Assembly: GCF_000069785.1 (NCBI RefSeq) | Contig: NC_010528.1 | Span: 558,001-622,000, forward strand | Length of the DNA: 64,000 nucleotides | Direction: 5' to 3' | Origin: Cupriavidus taiwanensis LMG 19424 | Lineage (GTDB): Bacteria; Pseudomonadota; Gammaproteobacteria; Burkholderiales; Burkholderiaceae | Part shown: positions 1 to 8,715 of the stretch, piece by piece | Layout of the letters: each line of letters starts with the position of its first letter | Numbering within the stretch: position 1 is the first letter of the stretch | Position numbers and translations under genes: made by a program | The notes under the pieces: generated by a model | Databases searched by the model: none | The model's input: the letters and a program-made list of their open reading frames with translations, nothing else | What the model was told of the DNA's origin: nothing

Positions 1-839
1 GCGGGCTTGTCGTTGGCCCATGCGGCCAGGCGGCTGTTCTCGGGGCCGTCGACGATCTCGGCCACGTCGGTGATGCGGATCGGCGCGCCGTTCTTGTAGC
101 CGAGGATGATCTGGCGGTATTCGTCGGCGGAGCGCAGCTGGTCGTTGGCGTCGATGGTCGACGCGCGCTGCGGGCCGTCGAAGCTCCCCTTGGCGCCGTT
201 GACATTGGACGCGCCGATGGCGGTGCGCAGGTCGTCGATCGACATGCCCAGCGACGCCAGCGCGGTCGGGTTGGCCTGGATGCGCACCGCGGGACGCTGC
301 CCGCCGCTGATGGTGACGAGGCCCACGCCCTGGATCTGCGAGATCTTCTGCGCCACGCGCGTATCGACCATGTCCTGCAGCTTGGGCAGCGGCATGGTGT
401 CGGACGTCATGGCGATGGTCATGATCGGCGCGTCGGCCGGGTTGACCTTGCTGTAGACCGGCGGCATCGGCAGGTCCGACGGCAGCAGGTTGCTGCCGGC
501 ATTGATGGCGGCCTGCACCTCCTGCTCGGCCACGTCCAGCGGCAGCGTCAGCTCGAACTGCAGCGTGATCACCGACGCCCCTCCTGACGAGGACGACGAC
601 ATCTGCTTCAGGCCCGGCATCTGGCCGAACTGGCGCTCCAGCGGCGCGGTCACCGACGAGGTCATCACGTCGGGGCTGGCGCCGGGGTATAGCGTGGTGA
701 CCTGGATCGTCGGGTAGTCGACCTCGGGCAGCGCCGACAGCGGCAGCAGCCGGTAGGCCACCAGCCCGGACAGCAGGATGGCCAGCATCAGCAGCGCCGT
801 CGCGACCGGGCGCTCGATGAAGAGGCGGGACGGGTTCAT
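1..839 (-). CDS. mdtB: RND multidrug efflux permease, MdtB/MuxB type (partial, N-terminal 279 residues)
   Basis: Inner-membrane RND proton antiporter; the gene runs off the left edge, so only the N-terminus is present. The start is the ATG at 839, preceded by AAGGA seven bases upstream and lying 9 bp after the stop of mdtA, so the two are co-transcribed. The N-terminus ([19 protein letters not shown]) holds the first membrane helix, roughly residues 9-33, followed by the periplasmic porter domain with the family segment [15 protein letters not shown]. The order of membrane-fusion protein then permease matches mdtABC/muxABC operons, in which a second RND subunit normally follows. Substrates cannot be read from the sequence. 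Confidence 0.9.
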   Translation of the reverse strand, partial: MNPSRLFIERPVATALLMLAILLSGLVAYRLLPLSALPEVDYPTIQVTTLYPGASPDVMTSSVTAPLERQFGQMPGLKQMSSSSSGGASVITLQFELTLPLDVAEQEVQAAINAGSNLLPSDLPMPPVYSKVNPADAPIMTIAMTSDTMPLPKLQDMVDTRVAQKISQIQGVGLVTISGGQRPAVRIQANPTALASLGMSIDDLRTAIGASNVNGAKGSFDGPQRASTIDANDQLRSADEYRQIILGYKNGAPIRITDVAEIVDGPENSRLAAWANDKP

Positions 840-848
840 GCGGCGTCC

Positions 849-2333
849 TTACTGCTGCGGCGCGCGCGCGGCCGGTGCGCTGGCGCCGGCTTCGCGGTGG
901 CGGCGGCGTTCGCCTTGCGGTGCCGAAGCGCTTGCAGCGCCTGTAGCGCCGGCATCGGCCTGCGCGCCGCTGGCACCGCCGGCACCGCCCGCACCGCTCG
1001 CACCATCGCGATGGCGCCGCCCGCGCGCGCGCGGCTGGCTGGCCGGCACCACCGCGGCCGCGCGTGCCGCCGGGTCGACGGTTTCGACCGTCATGCCTTC
1101 CTTGAGCCGGTCGGCGCCGTCGACCACCACGCGCTGGCCCGGCTCGAGCCCCTTGAGCACCGCGGTGCGGGCGCCGTCGCCGGGGCCCAGCTCGACCACC
1201 TGCACCTTGACCTTGCTGGCTTCGTCGACGGTATAGACGAAGGTGCCCTGCTGGCCGCGCTGGATCGCCGCCACCGGGATCACGGTGGCGTCCCGCAGCG
1301 TGTCGACGCGCGTGCGGACATTGACGAACTGGTTGGGGAACAGCATGCCGTCGGCATTGGGGAAGACCGCCTTGAGCTTGACCGTGCCGGTGGTGGTGTC
1401 GATCTGGTTGTCGGTGGTCAGCAGCGTGCCTTCGCCCAGCTGGTTGCGCACCTGGCGGTCCCAGGCCTGCACCGGCAGTTTCTCGCCGGCGTTGAGCTTC
1501 TTCAGTACCGAGGGCAGGTTGTCCTCGGGGATGGTGTACATCACCGCGATCGGCTGGATCTGCGTGATCAGCGCGATGCCGTTGGTGTCGCTGGTGTTGA
1601 CGATATTGCCGGGGTCGACCTGGCGCAGGCCGATGCGGCCCGACACCGGCGCCACGATCTTCGTGTAGCCCAGTTGCAGGCGCGCGTTGGCGACGTTGCC
1701 CTGGTCGGTCTTGACCACGCCCTCGTACTGGCGCACCAGCGCGTCCTGGGTATCGACCTGCTGCTTGGAGATCGAATCCTGGCCCAGCAGCGTGCGGTAG
1801 CGCTGCTGGTCCAGCTTCGCGTTCTGCAGCAGCGCCTGGTCGCGCGCCAGCTGGCCCACGGCCTGGTCGAGCGCGGCCTGGAACGGGCGCGGGTCGATCT
1901 CGGCCAGCACGTCGCCGGCCGTGACCATCTGGCCTTCCTTGAACAGCACCTTGAGCAGCGGGCCGGACACCTGCGCGCGCACGGTCACGTTCGAGACCGG
2001 GGTCACGTTGCCCAGCCCGTTCAGGACCACGTCCATGTCGCGCTGGGCCACGGTGGCGACCACCACCGGCGAGCGCGGCATGCCGGGGCGACCGCCAGGG
2101 CCGCCAGGGCCGGCGGCGGCCGGTCCGCTGGCACCGCCGGGCCCGCCCGGGCTGCCCTTGGAGGCGTCGCCGCGGTGCGCATGCCAGTACCAGGCGCCGC
2201 CGGCCAGCAACAGCACCAGCAGCCCGGCATACAGCCGGCGCCGGTTCCGGCGCGGCGGGGTGCCGGACGAACCGGGCGGGGGGGAAGACGGGGACGGGGT
2301 AGGGTTAGGTTGGCCGTGTTCGGGGTTGGACAT
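849..2333 (-). CDS. mdtA: RND efflux membrane-fusion (periplasmic adaptor) protein, MdtA type
   Basis: Periplasmic adaptor of a tripartite RND pump, 494 aa. A proline-rich cytoplasmic leader (about residues 1-27) precedes one membrane anchor (about 34-50), then a Gly/Pro-rich linker. The lipoyl-like half motifs (VRAQVSGPLLKVLFKEGQ and later IVAPVSGRIGLRQVDPG) flank an alpha-hairpin. A beta-barrel and membrane-proximal domain follow. The last 65 or so residues are an Ala/Gly/Arg-rich, His-containing low-complexity tail (GRRHRDGASGAGG) that is not part of the family fold. First gene of the leftward efflux operon, divergent from the two-component system at 2653, which is a plausible regulator. 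Confidence 0.92.
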   Translation of the reverse strand: MSNPEHGQPNPTPSPSSPPPGSSGTPPRRNRRRLYAGLLVLLLAGGAWYWHAHRGDASKGSPGGPGGASGPAAAGPGGPGGRPGMPRSPVVVATVAQRDMDVVLNGLGNVTPVSNVTVRAQVSGPLLKVLFKEGQMVTAGDVLAEIDPRPFQAALDQAVGQLARDQALLQNAKLDQQRYRTLLGQDSISKQQVDTQDALVRQYEGVVKTDQGNVANARLQLGYTKIVAPVSGRIGLRQVDPGNIVNTSDTNGIALITQIQPIAVMYTIPEDNLPSVLKKLNAGEKLPVQAWDRQVRNQLGEGTLLTTDNQIDTTTGTVKLKAVFPNADGMLFPNQFVNVRTRVDTLRDATVIPVAAIQRGQQGTFVYTVDEASKVKVQVVELGPGDGARTAVLKGLEPGQRVVVDGADRLKEGMTVETVDPAARAAAVVPASQPRARGRRHRDGASGAGGAGGASGAQADAGATGAASASAPQGERRRHREAGASAPAARAPQQ

Positions 2334-2652
2334 GTCCGCAATCCTGGGGACGGCGCGCCCGGCGCACCGTCATGTGTTCTGCTGGCAAGTGACGATGCCG
2401 CAGTATGCCGCATCGCACGCATTGCAATGGGCGCCGGCCGGCCTTGCGGGGCAGCGGGCCCGAGTGCCGCGCGGCGCGCATGGGGCGGCGCCGGCGGCAA
2501 GTCATGCGGCAAGGATAATGTGCGGGCGCGGACGCCCGTATTTCCGCGTCCGGCCGATTTATTACAGAGGATTACCAGGACCCCGGGTGTAACCTGCGGA
2601 AACAAAACCGTCCGGCCCCGCCGGCGTATGTGGCGCCGGGGCTGACTATCAT
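2334..2652. other. 319-bp divergent intergenic region (mdtA / two-component system)
   Basis: No convincing gene; the reading frames crossing it are low-quality overlaps. It must carry the promoters of the leftward mdtAB operon and the rightward response-regulator operon. An A/T-richer patch around 2555-2580 (GATTTATTACAGAGGATTAC) is the most promoter-like stretch. I see no clean repeat or operator. Confidence 0.5.
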
Positions 2653-3402
2653 GTGCCTATGCGAACGAACCAGCCTACCCAGATCCTCGTCGTCGACGAC
2701 GATCCCGAACTGCGCGATCTGCTGCGCGAGTACCTGACCCAGCAAGGCTTCGCCGTCTCGGTGATGCATGACGGCGACGGCCTGCAGGCGCGCCTGGAGC
2801 GCGAGCGGCCGGCGCTGATCGTGCTGGACCTGATGATGCCCAAGGTCGACGGCCTGACCGCGCTGCGCAACCTGCGCGCCAGGAACGACGATATCCCGGT
2901 GATCCTGCTCACCGCCCGCAGCGACGAGATCGACCGCATCGTCGGCCTGGAGATCGGCGCCGACGACTATCTCGGCAAGCCATTCTCGCCGCGCGAGCTG
3001 CTGGCGCGGATCAACGCCGTGCTGCGCCGCAAGCTGGCGCGCCCGGCGGCGGCGCCCGAGGACCGCGAGTCGGTTGCGTTCGGCCCGTTCCGCGTCAACT
3101 TCCGCCAGCGCACGCTGGCGCGTGCCGGCCAGGCGCTGTCGATCAGCGATACCGAGTTCGCGCTGCTCAAGCTGCTGCTGATGCATCCGCTCGAAGTGCT
3201 GTCGCGCGAGCGCATTGTCGAGCTGATGTACGGCAGCGCCAGCGGCATCAGCGACCGCGGCATCGACGTGCAGATCTGGCGCCTGCGCCGGCTGCTCGAC
3301 GAGGACGCGCAGCGCCCGCGCTATATCCAGACCGTGCGCGGCCGCGGCTACACCTTCGTGCCTGACGAAGCGGAAGAGATTCCCGCGGGCCTCCCCGAAT
3401 AA
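2653..3402 (+). CDS. OmpR-family response regulator
   Basis: Receiver plus winged-helix DNA-binding regulator, 249 aa. The receiver has the acidic pair D15-D16, phosphoacceptor D59 (LIVLDLMMPKVDG), T87-type switch (ILLTARS) and K109 (DDYLGKPFSP). The C-terminal winged helix (about residues 140-238) ends with the usual RGRGYTF. I start it at GTG 2653 to keep the longest frame; ATG 2659, two codons on, is equally possible because neither has a strong ribosome binding site. The sensor kinase follows after 67 bp. It is divergent from the efflux operon. Confidence 0.92.
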   Translation: MPMRTNQPTQILVVDDDPELRDLLREYLTQQGFAVSVMHDGDGLQARLERERPALIVLDLMMPKVDGLTALRNLRARNDDIPVILLTARSDEIDRIVGLEIGADDYLGKPFSPRELLARINAVLRRKLARPAAAPEDRESVAFGPFRVNFRQRTLARAGQALSISDTEFALLKLLLMHPLEVLSRERIVELMYGSASGISDRGIDVQIWRLRRLLDEDAQRPRYIQTVRGRGYTFVPDEAEEIPAGLPE

Positions 3403-3469
3403 CCCGGCGCCGGCCATGCGCCGGCGCTGCTGGCGCCCCGCATCCGGCGCCACCAGGACCTGCTTCCCG

Positions 3470-4741
3470 ATGAAGTTGCGACGTATCGATACCCTGTTCG
3501 GCCGCATTGCGCTGCTGATCGCCGCGGTGCTGGTGATCAGCCATTTCTCGTGGCTCGCCATCCTGCGCATGGACCGGCGCCAGCAGCAGGTCGACTATTC
3601 GGTGGAGCAGATGCTGTTCCAGCTCGACAGCATCGAGCGCGCGCTCGACGCGCGGCCGCCGGCGAAGCTGCCCAGCCTGGTGGAAACCGCCAACACCGCC
3701 GATGCCGACGAGCACGCCACCGCGCCCAAGGGCGGGCGCTCGCGCCGGCTGGTGGAGCAGTTCATCAGCCGGTTGCCGCAAGGCACCGAGATCCGGCTCG
3801 AGGACGAGACCACCCCGCGCATCTGGATCAAGCTGCCGAGCCGCGCCGACTGGATCGCGATGCCGATCCTGTGGGTCCACAACCCGCCGCCGGACAACCG
3901 GCTGGTGCCGGGGGTGATGCTGGTGGTCGGCGTCGCCATCGTCTTCGCCGTGCTGATCGCGTGGCAGATCCAGCGGCCGGTGCGCGACATGGCCAACGCA
4001 GCGGCGCTGCTGTCACGACAGCACGCCGTGCCGCCGCTGCGCGAGCGCGGGCCGCACGAGCTGCGCCAGCTGATCGAGCGCTTCAACCGCATGGTGGCCG
4101 ACCTCGCGCGCATCGACCAGGAACGCAACACCATGCTGGCCGGCATCGCCCATGACCTGAAGACGCCGCTGGCGCGGCTGCGCCTGCGCGCCGAGATGCT
4201 GGCCGATCCCAAGGCGGCCGCGGGGGTCACGCGCGACGTCGATTCGATGGCGGCCATCGTCGAGCAGTTCCTGAGCTTCGCGCAGACCAGCGAGTCGACC
4301 GCGCGGCCGGTGCCGGTGGACCGGCGCGTCAACGAGCTGGCCGCCTCGCTGGCCGAGCAAGAGCGCCAGGTGGTGCTGTCGCTGGACGCCGGCGAAGGCT
4401 TCCGCATGATCGCCACGCAGCTGGACCGCATCGTCGGCAACCTGGTCGACAACGCCTACGCCTACGGCAAGCCGCCGGTCTGCATCGCGACCTCGCGCAC
4501 GCCGGACGGCTACATGCTGGTGGTGGAAGACCAGGGCGACGGCATTCCCGACGACGACAAGGAACGCGCCACGCTGCCGTTCGTGCGGCTGGATCCGGCG
4601 CGCGGCGGCAATGCGCATTCCGGGCTGGGGCTGGCGATCGTCGACCGGCTGGTGCGGCAGGCGGGGGGAAAGCTGAACCTGGTGAATGCGGAAGGGGGCG
4701 GGCTGCGGGTGGAGATGCTGTTTGGGGCGGCTACGGTCTAG
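3470..4741 (+). CDS. EnvZ/RstB-like sensor histidine kinase
   Basis: Membrane sensor kinase, 423 aa from ATG 3470 (AGGAC upstream). The first membrane helix is at about residues 11-31 (LFGRIALLIAAVLVISHFSW). A periplasmic domain of roughly 120 residues follows, then a second helix (GVMLVVGVAIVFAVLIAW), HAMP, and the H-box AGIAHDLKTPLARLRLRAEM with phosphoacceptor His228. The ATPase part has an N-box (IVGNLVDNAYAYG), DQGDGIPD and GLGLAIV. Partner of the upstream response regulator. What it senses is not evident; the location beside an RND pump suggests envelope or drug stress (inference). Confidence 0.92.
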   Translation: MKLRRIDTLFGRIALLIAAVLVISHFSWLAILRMDRRQQQVDYSVEQMLFQLDSIERALDARPPAKLPSLVETANTADADEHATAPKGGRSRRLVEQFISRLPQGTEIRLEDETTPRIWIKLPSRADWIAMPILWVHNPPPDNRLVPGVMLVVGVAIVFAVLIAWQIQRPVRDMANAAALLSRQHAVPPLRERGPHELRQLIERFNRMVADLARIDQERNTMLAGIAHDLKTPLARLRLRAEMLADPKAAAGVTRDVDSMAAIVEQFLSFAQTSESTARPVPVDRRVNELAASLAEQERQVVLSLDAGEGFRMIATQLDRIVGNLVDNAYAYGKPPVCIATSRTPDGYMLVVEDQGDGIPDDDKERATLPFVRLDPARGGNAHSGLGLAIVDRLVRQAGGKLNLVNAEGGGLRVEMLFGAATV

Positions 4742-4804
4742 TGACCGTTTGGTAAAAACCGTGTAGTGCGGTACGGCTGGGGCTTGCCACCACCCCTGGC
4801 AAAG

Positions 4805-4836
4805 GCTCCCCTCTCCCGCAAGCGGGCGAGGGGAGC
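4805..4836. repeat. GC-rich hairpin in the kinase/plsY intergenic
   Basis: Two 15-base arms (GCTCCCCTCTCCCGC and GCGGGCGAGGGGAGC, one mismatch) are separated by AA. It lies between the convergent kinase and plsY genes. No T-tract follows either arm closely, so it is either a weak bidirectional terminator or a dispersed palindromic repeat. Confidence 0.6.
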
Positions 4837-4881
4837 AAACCAGCAGCGGTCGGACGCTCTCAGCAGTTTGCGTTCACACCT

Positions 4882-5490
4882 TCAAACCTTCTTCTTCTCC
4901 CCGATCCGGCTCTCCTTCCCCGCCAGCAGCTTGGCGATGTTCTGCCGGTGCCGCGCAATCAGCAGCACGCTGATCACGAAGATCGCGCCGGCCATCACAT
5001 CCACGCCGTTCATCAGCACGTGGAAGAACGGCGCGAAAATCGCCGCCACCAGTGCCGCCAGCGACGAATAGCGGAAGAAGAACGCGATGATCAGCCAGGT
5101 GGCCAGCGTGCCCAGGCCCAGGATCGGGTCGATCGCCAGCAGGATGCCGGCCGCGGTGGCCACGCCCTTGCCGCCGGCAAAGCGGTGGAACACGGGGAAC
5201 AGGTGGCCCAGGAACACCGCCAGCGCCACCATGGCGAGACCGGTGTCGTTGAGGCCGTGCGCCGGGCCGAAGCGCGCCGCCAGCCACACCGCCAGCCAGC
5301 CCTTCAGGGCATCGCCGATCAGCGTCAGGATCGCGGCCTTCTTGTTGCCGGTGCGCAGCACGTTGGTGGCGCCGGGGTTGCCCGAGCCGTAGGAGTGCGG
5401 ATCCGGCAGCCCCATCAGCTTGCTGACGACCACAGCGAAGGAAACGGAGCCGATCAGGTAGGCGGCAAGGGCGAAAAGCAGATTGGCCAT
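4882..5490 (-). CDS. plsY: Acyl-phosphate:glycerol-3-phosphate acyltransferase
   Basis: Integral membrane enzyme that transfers the acyl group of acyl-phosphate to glycerol-3-phosphate, the first step of phospholipid synthesis. It has 202 aa, the normal family length, with multiple hydrophobic segments. The three cytoplasmic PlsY motifs are present: [14 protein letters not shown] (about residues 33-46), KGWLAVW and the FAGGKGVAT motif near residue 107. Last gene of a leftward run from ogt; the gap to ybaK is 123 bp, so it may have its own promoter. Confidence 0.95.
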   Translation of the reverse strand: MANLLFALAAYLIGSVSFAVVVSKLMGLPDPHSYGSGNPGATNVLRTGNKKAAILTLIGDALKGWLAVWLAARFGPAHGLNDTGLAMVALAVFLGHLFPVFHRFAGGKGVATAAGILLAIDPILGLGTLATWLIIAFFFRYSSLAALVAAIFAPFFHVLMNGVDVMAGAIFVISVLLIARHRQNIAKLLAGKESRIGEKKKV

Positions 5491-5613
5491 GTGGAGTGGG
5501 ATGTTTTCAGGCTGGCGCGATTGTAGCGCGGCAGGGGCCTCGCCACGACCGTGACTTCCCCGATTGGCGCGGAGGCTTGCTTCGGCCTGAAGTGGGGCAA
5601 GACGGCCGCAAGG

Positions 5614-6105
5614 TCAGTCCGGCAGCGCGCACTGAACCGGCTGCGCGTCGAGCAGCGTGGGCAGCAGTTTCGGGTCCAGGCTGACCAGGTAGCCGCGGCG
5701 CCCGCCGTTGATATAGATGCGCGCCAGGTCCAGCACGGTCGATTCCACATATACCGGCATGCGCTTCTTCGTGCCGAACGGCGAGGTGCCGCCCACCAGG
5801 TAGCCGCTATGCCGCTGCGCGACCTCGGGCTTGCACGGCTGCACGCTCTTGCGCCCGGTCTGGCGCGCCAGGTTCTTGGTCGAGACCGAGCAGTCGCCGT
5901 GCATCAGCACCACCAGCGGCTGCGCGCGCTCGTCTTCCATGACCAGGGTCTTGACCACATCATGCTCGGGCACGTCCAGCTGGCGCGCCGATTCGCCGGT
6001 GCCGCCGTGCTCGACGTAGTCATAGGGGTGTTCGCCGAAGGCTACGCCGTGCTTGCGCAGGAACTGGGTGGCAGGGGTTTCGGAGACATGCTTGGTCTTG
6101 CTCAT
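5614..6105 (-). CDS. ybaK: Cys-tRNA(Pro)/Cys-tRNA(Cys) deacylase, YbaK/EbsC family
   Basis: Trans-editing hydrolase removing cysteine misloaded on tRNA-Pro, 163 aa, a single YbaK domain. Visible family segments are VVKTLVMEDERAQPLVVLMHGD and YLVGGTSPFGTKKRMPVYV, which holds the conserved GGTSPFG loop. It starts 19 bp after the end of xerD on the same strand and is probably translated from the same message. Confidence 0.93.
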   Translation of the reverse strand: MSKTKHVSETPATQFLRKHGVAFGEHPYDYVEHGGTGESARQLDVPEHDVVKTLVMEDERAQPLVVLMHGDCSVSTKNLARQTGRKSVQPCKPEVAQRHSGYLVGGTSPFGTKKRMPVYVESTVLDLARIYINGGRRGYLVSLDPKLLPTLLDAQPVQCALPD

Positions 6106-6124
6106 GGCGATCGCTGTGTGCCGC

Positions 6125-7063
6125 TCAGCCGCGCGGATGATGCTGCTGGTGCAGCTCGCGCAGGCGTTCGCGGGCGACGTGGGTATAGATCTGGGTGGTG
6201 GAGATGTCGGCGTGGCCCAGCAGCAGCTGCACCACGCGCAGGTCGGCGCCGTGGTTCAGCAGGTGCGTGGCAAAGGCATGCCGCAGCGTGTGCGGCGACA
6301 GCGGGGCATGCACGCCGGCATCGCGCGCATGGCGCTTGATCAGGTGCCAGAAGGCCTGCCGCGTCATGCCTTCGCCGCGCTGCGTGACGAAGAGCGCGTC
6401 GCAGGCACGCCCGGCCAGCAGCACCGGACGCGCGCTGGCGAGGTAGCGCCGCAGCCAGTCGCCGGCCTGCTGGCCGAACGGCACCAGCCGCTCCTTGTCG
6501 CCCTTGCCGCCGACCACGCGCGCGACGCCCTCGTTCAGGCCGATTTCGACGGTCTTCATCTGGGTCAGCTCGGACACGCGCAGCCCGCTGGCGTACATCA
6601 GCTCGAGCATGGTGCGGTCGCGCAGGCCCAGCGGCGTCTCGGTGTCGGGCGCTTCCAGCAGCGCTTCGACCTGGGCCTCGCTCAGGGTCTTGGGGTGGCG
6701 CGGCGGCTGCTTGGCGGGGCGCAGCAGCAGGCACGGGTCAACCTGCACCAGGTGCTCGCGCAGCGCCCACTGGTAGAAGCGGCGGAATACCGCCAGGCGC
6801 CGGTTGGCCGACGACGCGCGGGTCTGCGTGTGGCGCGCGCTGAAGTACGCCGACAGCGCGCCGTCGTCGGCGTCGAGCAGCTCGCCGCGCTGCTCATGCT
6901 GCAGCCAGCGCGCCAGCAGCGTCAGGTCGCGCCGGTAGGCGTCGATGGTGTTGCGCGAGAGCCCGTCTTCCAGCCACAGCGCATCGCAGAAGCGGCCGAC
7001 CAGGGCCACGTCGGCAGCGCTGGCGACGGCGGTGGGCTCGGCTGCCGCCGGAGCGCCGCTCAT
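6125..7063 (-). CDS. xerD: Site-specific tyrosine recombinase XerD
   Basis: Resolves chromosome dimers at dif together with XerC, 312 aa. The N-terminal SAM-like core-binding domain spans about residues 20-110 and the catalytic domain about 125-300. The tyrosine recombinase residues are visible: R162 (ASGLRVSEL), K187 in the beta-hairpin (VGGKGDKERLVPFG), H258 and R261 (SPHTLRHAFATHLL), H284 (LLGHADISTTQIYTHV) and nucleophile Y293. The start codon overlaps the ogt stop (ATGA). This is a housekeeping recombinase, not evidence of a mobile element. Confidence 0.95.
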   Translation of the reverse strand: MSGAPAAAEPTAVASAADVALVGRFCDALWLEDGLSRNTIDAYRRDLTLLARWLQHEQRGELLDADDGALSAYFSARHTQTRASSANRRLAVFRRFYQWALREHLVQVDPCLLLRPAKQPPRHPKTLSEAQVEALLEAPDTETPLGLRDRTMLELMYASGLRVSELTQMKTVEIGLNEGVARVVGGKGDKERLVPFGQQAGDWLRRYLASARPVLLAGRACDALFVTQRGEGMTRQAFWHLIKRHARDAGVHAPLSPHTLRHAFATHLLNHGADLRVVQLLLGHADISTTQIYTHVARERLRELHQQHHPRG

Positions 7064-7539
7064 ATCAGCATGGCGCCCTCATGGCGCAGCAGCCAGCGTT
7101 TGACGTCGAGGTAGAAGCCGTCTTCGGCGTGGTGCGAGAAGCCGCCGATACCGCGCGCCGAGACCACGCGATGGCAGGGGACGAGGATTGGGAACGGGTT
7201 CTGCCCGCAGGCCTGGCCGACCGCGCGCGGCATCGCGCCGATGGTGTCGGCAATGGTGCCGTAGGTGGTGGTCGCGCCGCGCGGCACCGCGCAGATGGCC
7301 TGCCACACGCGCTGCTGGAACGCGCTGCCAGCCGCGGCCAGCGGCACGTCGAAGACAGCATCGGGATCGTCGTAATAGGCCGCCAGCTGCTCGGCGAGCC
7401 GCTGCGTCAGCGCATCCGCCGGAGCAAGCCCCTCGACGTGCCCGGGAAGGTACACGATGGCCCGGATGCGCGCGCCGTCCGTGCGCACGCCGATCTTGCC
7501 GAACGGGGCGGAAAGGATGGCGTCGTAGGTGGCGGGCAT
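7060..7539 (-). CDS. ogt: Methylated-DNA--protein-cysteine methyltransferase
   Basis: Suicidal repair protein that moves the alkyl group of O6-alkylguanine to its own cysteine. From ATG 7539 it has 159 aa, the expected size. The active-site motif is NPFPILVPCHRVV with Cys122, preceded by the helix-turn-helix (ATTTYGTIADTIG). A longer frame upstream adds 31 low-complexity residues that run through a terminator and is rejected. First gene of ogt-xerD-ybaK, with a 4-bp overlap to xerD. Confidence 0.92.
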   Translation of the reverse strand: MPATYDAILSAPFGKIGVRTDGARIRAIVYLPGHVEGLAPADALTQRLAEQLAAYYDDPDAVFDVPLAAAGSAFQQRVWQAICAVPRGATTTYGTIADTIGAMPRAVGQACGQNPFPILVPCHRVVSARGIGGFSHHAEDGFYLDVKRWLLRHEGAMLI

Positions 7540-7590
7540 GGCGGTCGGGCTGGGGCGAATGCTGGATTTTAGTGCTTTTTGGCGGGGCAG

Positions 7591-7614
7591 AAAAAAGGCC
7601 GCCTCGCGGCGGCC
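7591..7614 (-). terminator. Rho-independent terminator of the Bug receptor gene
   Basis: A perfect 7-bp stem (GGCCGCC/GGCGGCC, loop TCGC) with six A residues on the left, read as a U-tract on the minus strand. It sits 28 bp downstream of the Bug stop and upstream of ogt. Confidence 0.85.
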
Positions 7615-7642
7615 CCTTGCGGATGACGTCACACCGGCCGGA

Positions 7643-8611
7643 TTACTGCTCCAGCTTGATGTTCTGCACCTTGACCAGGTTCTTCATCTTGTCGAATTCC
7701 TTCTTGATCTCGGCCGCGTGCTGCGCCGGCGTGTTGCCCGACGGCTCGGCGCCGGCGGTGCGCAGGCGCTGCTGGAAGTCCTTGTCCTGCAGGGCCTTGA
7801 CGGCGGCTTCATTGAGCTTCTTGATGACGTCGTCAGGCGTGCCGGCCGGCGCCACCAGGCCGTACCAGGCCGGATCGTTCGGCTCCTTCAGGCCCATTTC
7901 GCCGAAGGTCGGCACGTCCGGCAGCGAGTCCAGGCGCTTGTTCCAGGCCACAACCAGCGGGCGCAGCTTGCCGGCCTTGATGTAGGGCATCGACGACGGC
8001 AGGTTGTCCACCATGATCGGCACCTGGCCGGCCAGCACGTCGTTCAGCGCCGGGCCCGCGCCGCGGTACGGGATATGGACCATGAAGGTCTTGGTCGAGA
8101 CCTTGAACTGCTCGCCCAGCATGTGGCCGAAGCCGCAGGTGCCCGACGACGCGTACGAGTACTTGCCCGGGTTGGCCTTCAGCACGGCCAGGAATTCCTT
8201 GTAGTTCTTGGCCGGGAAGTTAGGGTTCACCGCGATCACGTTGGCCACGTTGGCCAGGTTGGTGATGGGCTTGAAGTCCTTGATCGGGTCGTACGACAGC
8301 TTGGGGTTGCAGGCCGGGTTCACGGCCATGGTCGAGACCGTGGAGATGCCGATGGTGTAGCCGTCCGGCGCGGCCTTGGCGATGGCGTCGGCGCCGATCG
8401 AACCGCCCCCGCCCGCGCGGTTTTCCACCACCACCGGCTGGCCCAGGATGCGGCTCATCTGGTCCGCCGCGCCGCGGCCGACGATGTCGGTGGTGCCGCC
8501 GGGTGCGAACGGAATGATCAGGCGGATCGGCTTGGTGGGGTAGCTCTGGGCGTGCGCCGCGGTGGCGGCGGCGGCCAGGGCCAGGGTCAGTGCGAGTTTG
8601 CCAGCTTGCAT
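7643..8611 (-). CDS. Bug-family tripartite tricarboxylate (TTT) solute receptor
   Basis: Periplasmic solute-binding protein, 322 aa from ATG 8611 (GGGAG about 11 bases upstream). A signal peptide ends at AAHA before QSYP. The mature N-terminus has the Bug hallmarks YPTKPIRLIIPFAPGGTTD and VVVENRAGGGGSIGADAIAK. Bug proteins bind small carboxylates such as organic acids or dicarboxylic amino acids. No TTT membrane subunits are adjacent, which is common for these expanded orphan receptors. A terminator follows at 7591-7614. Confidence 0.92.
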   Translation of the reverse strand: MQAGKLALTLALAAAATAAHAQSYPTKPIRLIIPFAPGGTTDIVGRGAADQMSRILGQPVVVENRAGGGGSIGADAIAKAAPDGYTIGISTVSTMAVNPACNPKLSYDPIKDFKPITNLANVANVIAVNPNFPAKNYKEFLAVLKANPGKYSYASSGTCGFGHMLGEQFKVSTKTFMVHIPYRGAGPALNDVLAGQVPIMVDNLPSSMPYIKAGKLRPLVVAWNKRLDSLPDVPTFGEMGLKEPNDPAWYGLVAPAGTPDDVIKKLNEAAVKALQDKDFQQRLRTAGAEPSGNTPAQHAAEIKKEFDKMKNLVKVQNIKLEQ

Positions 8612-8715
8612 GAGATCATGTCTCCCGTCAGAAATCCGGGCAGGGTGCCGCCCGGAAGCAAAAAAACCGTCGCAGTGCCACAGGTCGGGCGGTGCGCCGG
8701 CAGCGTAATCTGGGG

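Noticed and set aside
6125..7063. Tyrosine recombinase as sign of an integrated element
   Set aside because: It is the housekeeping XerD, located in an operon with ogt and ybaK; no attachment-site repeats or phage genes nearby.
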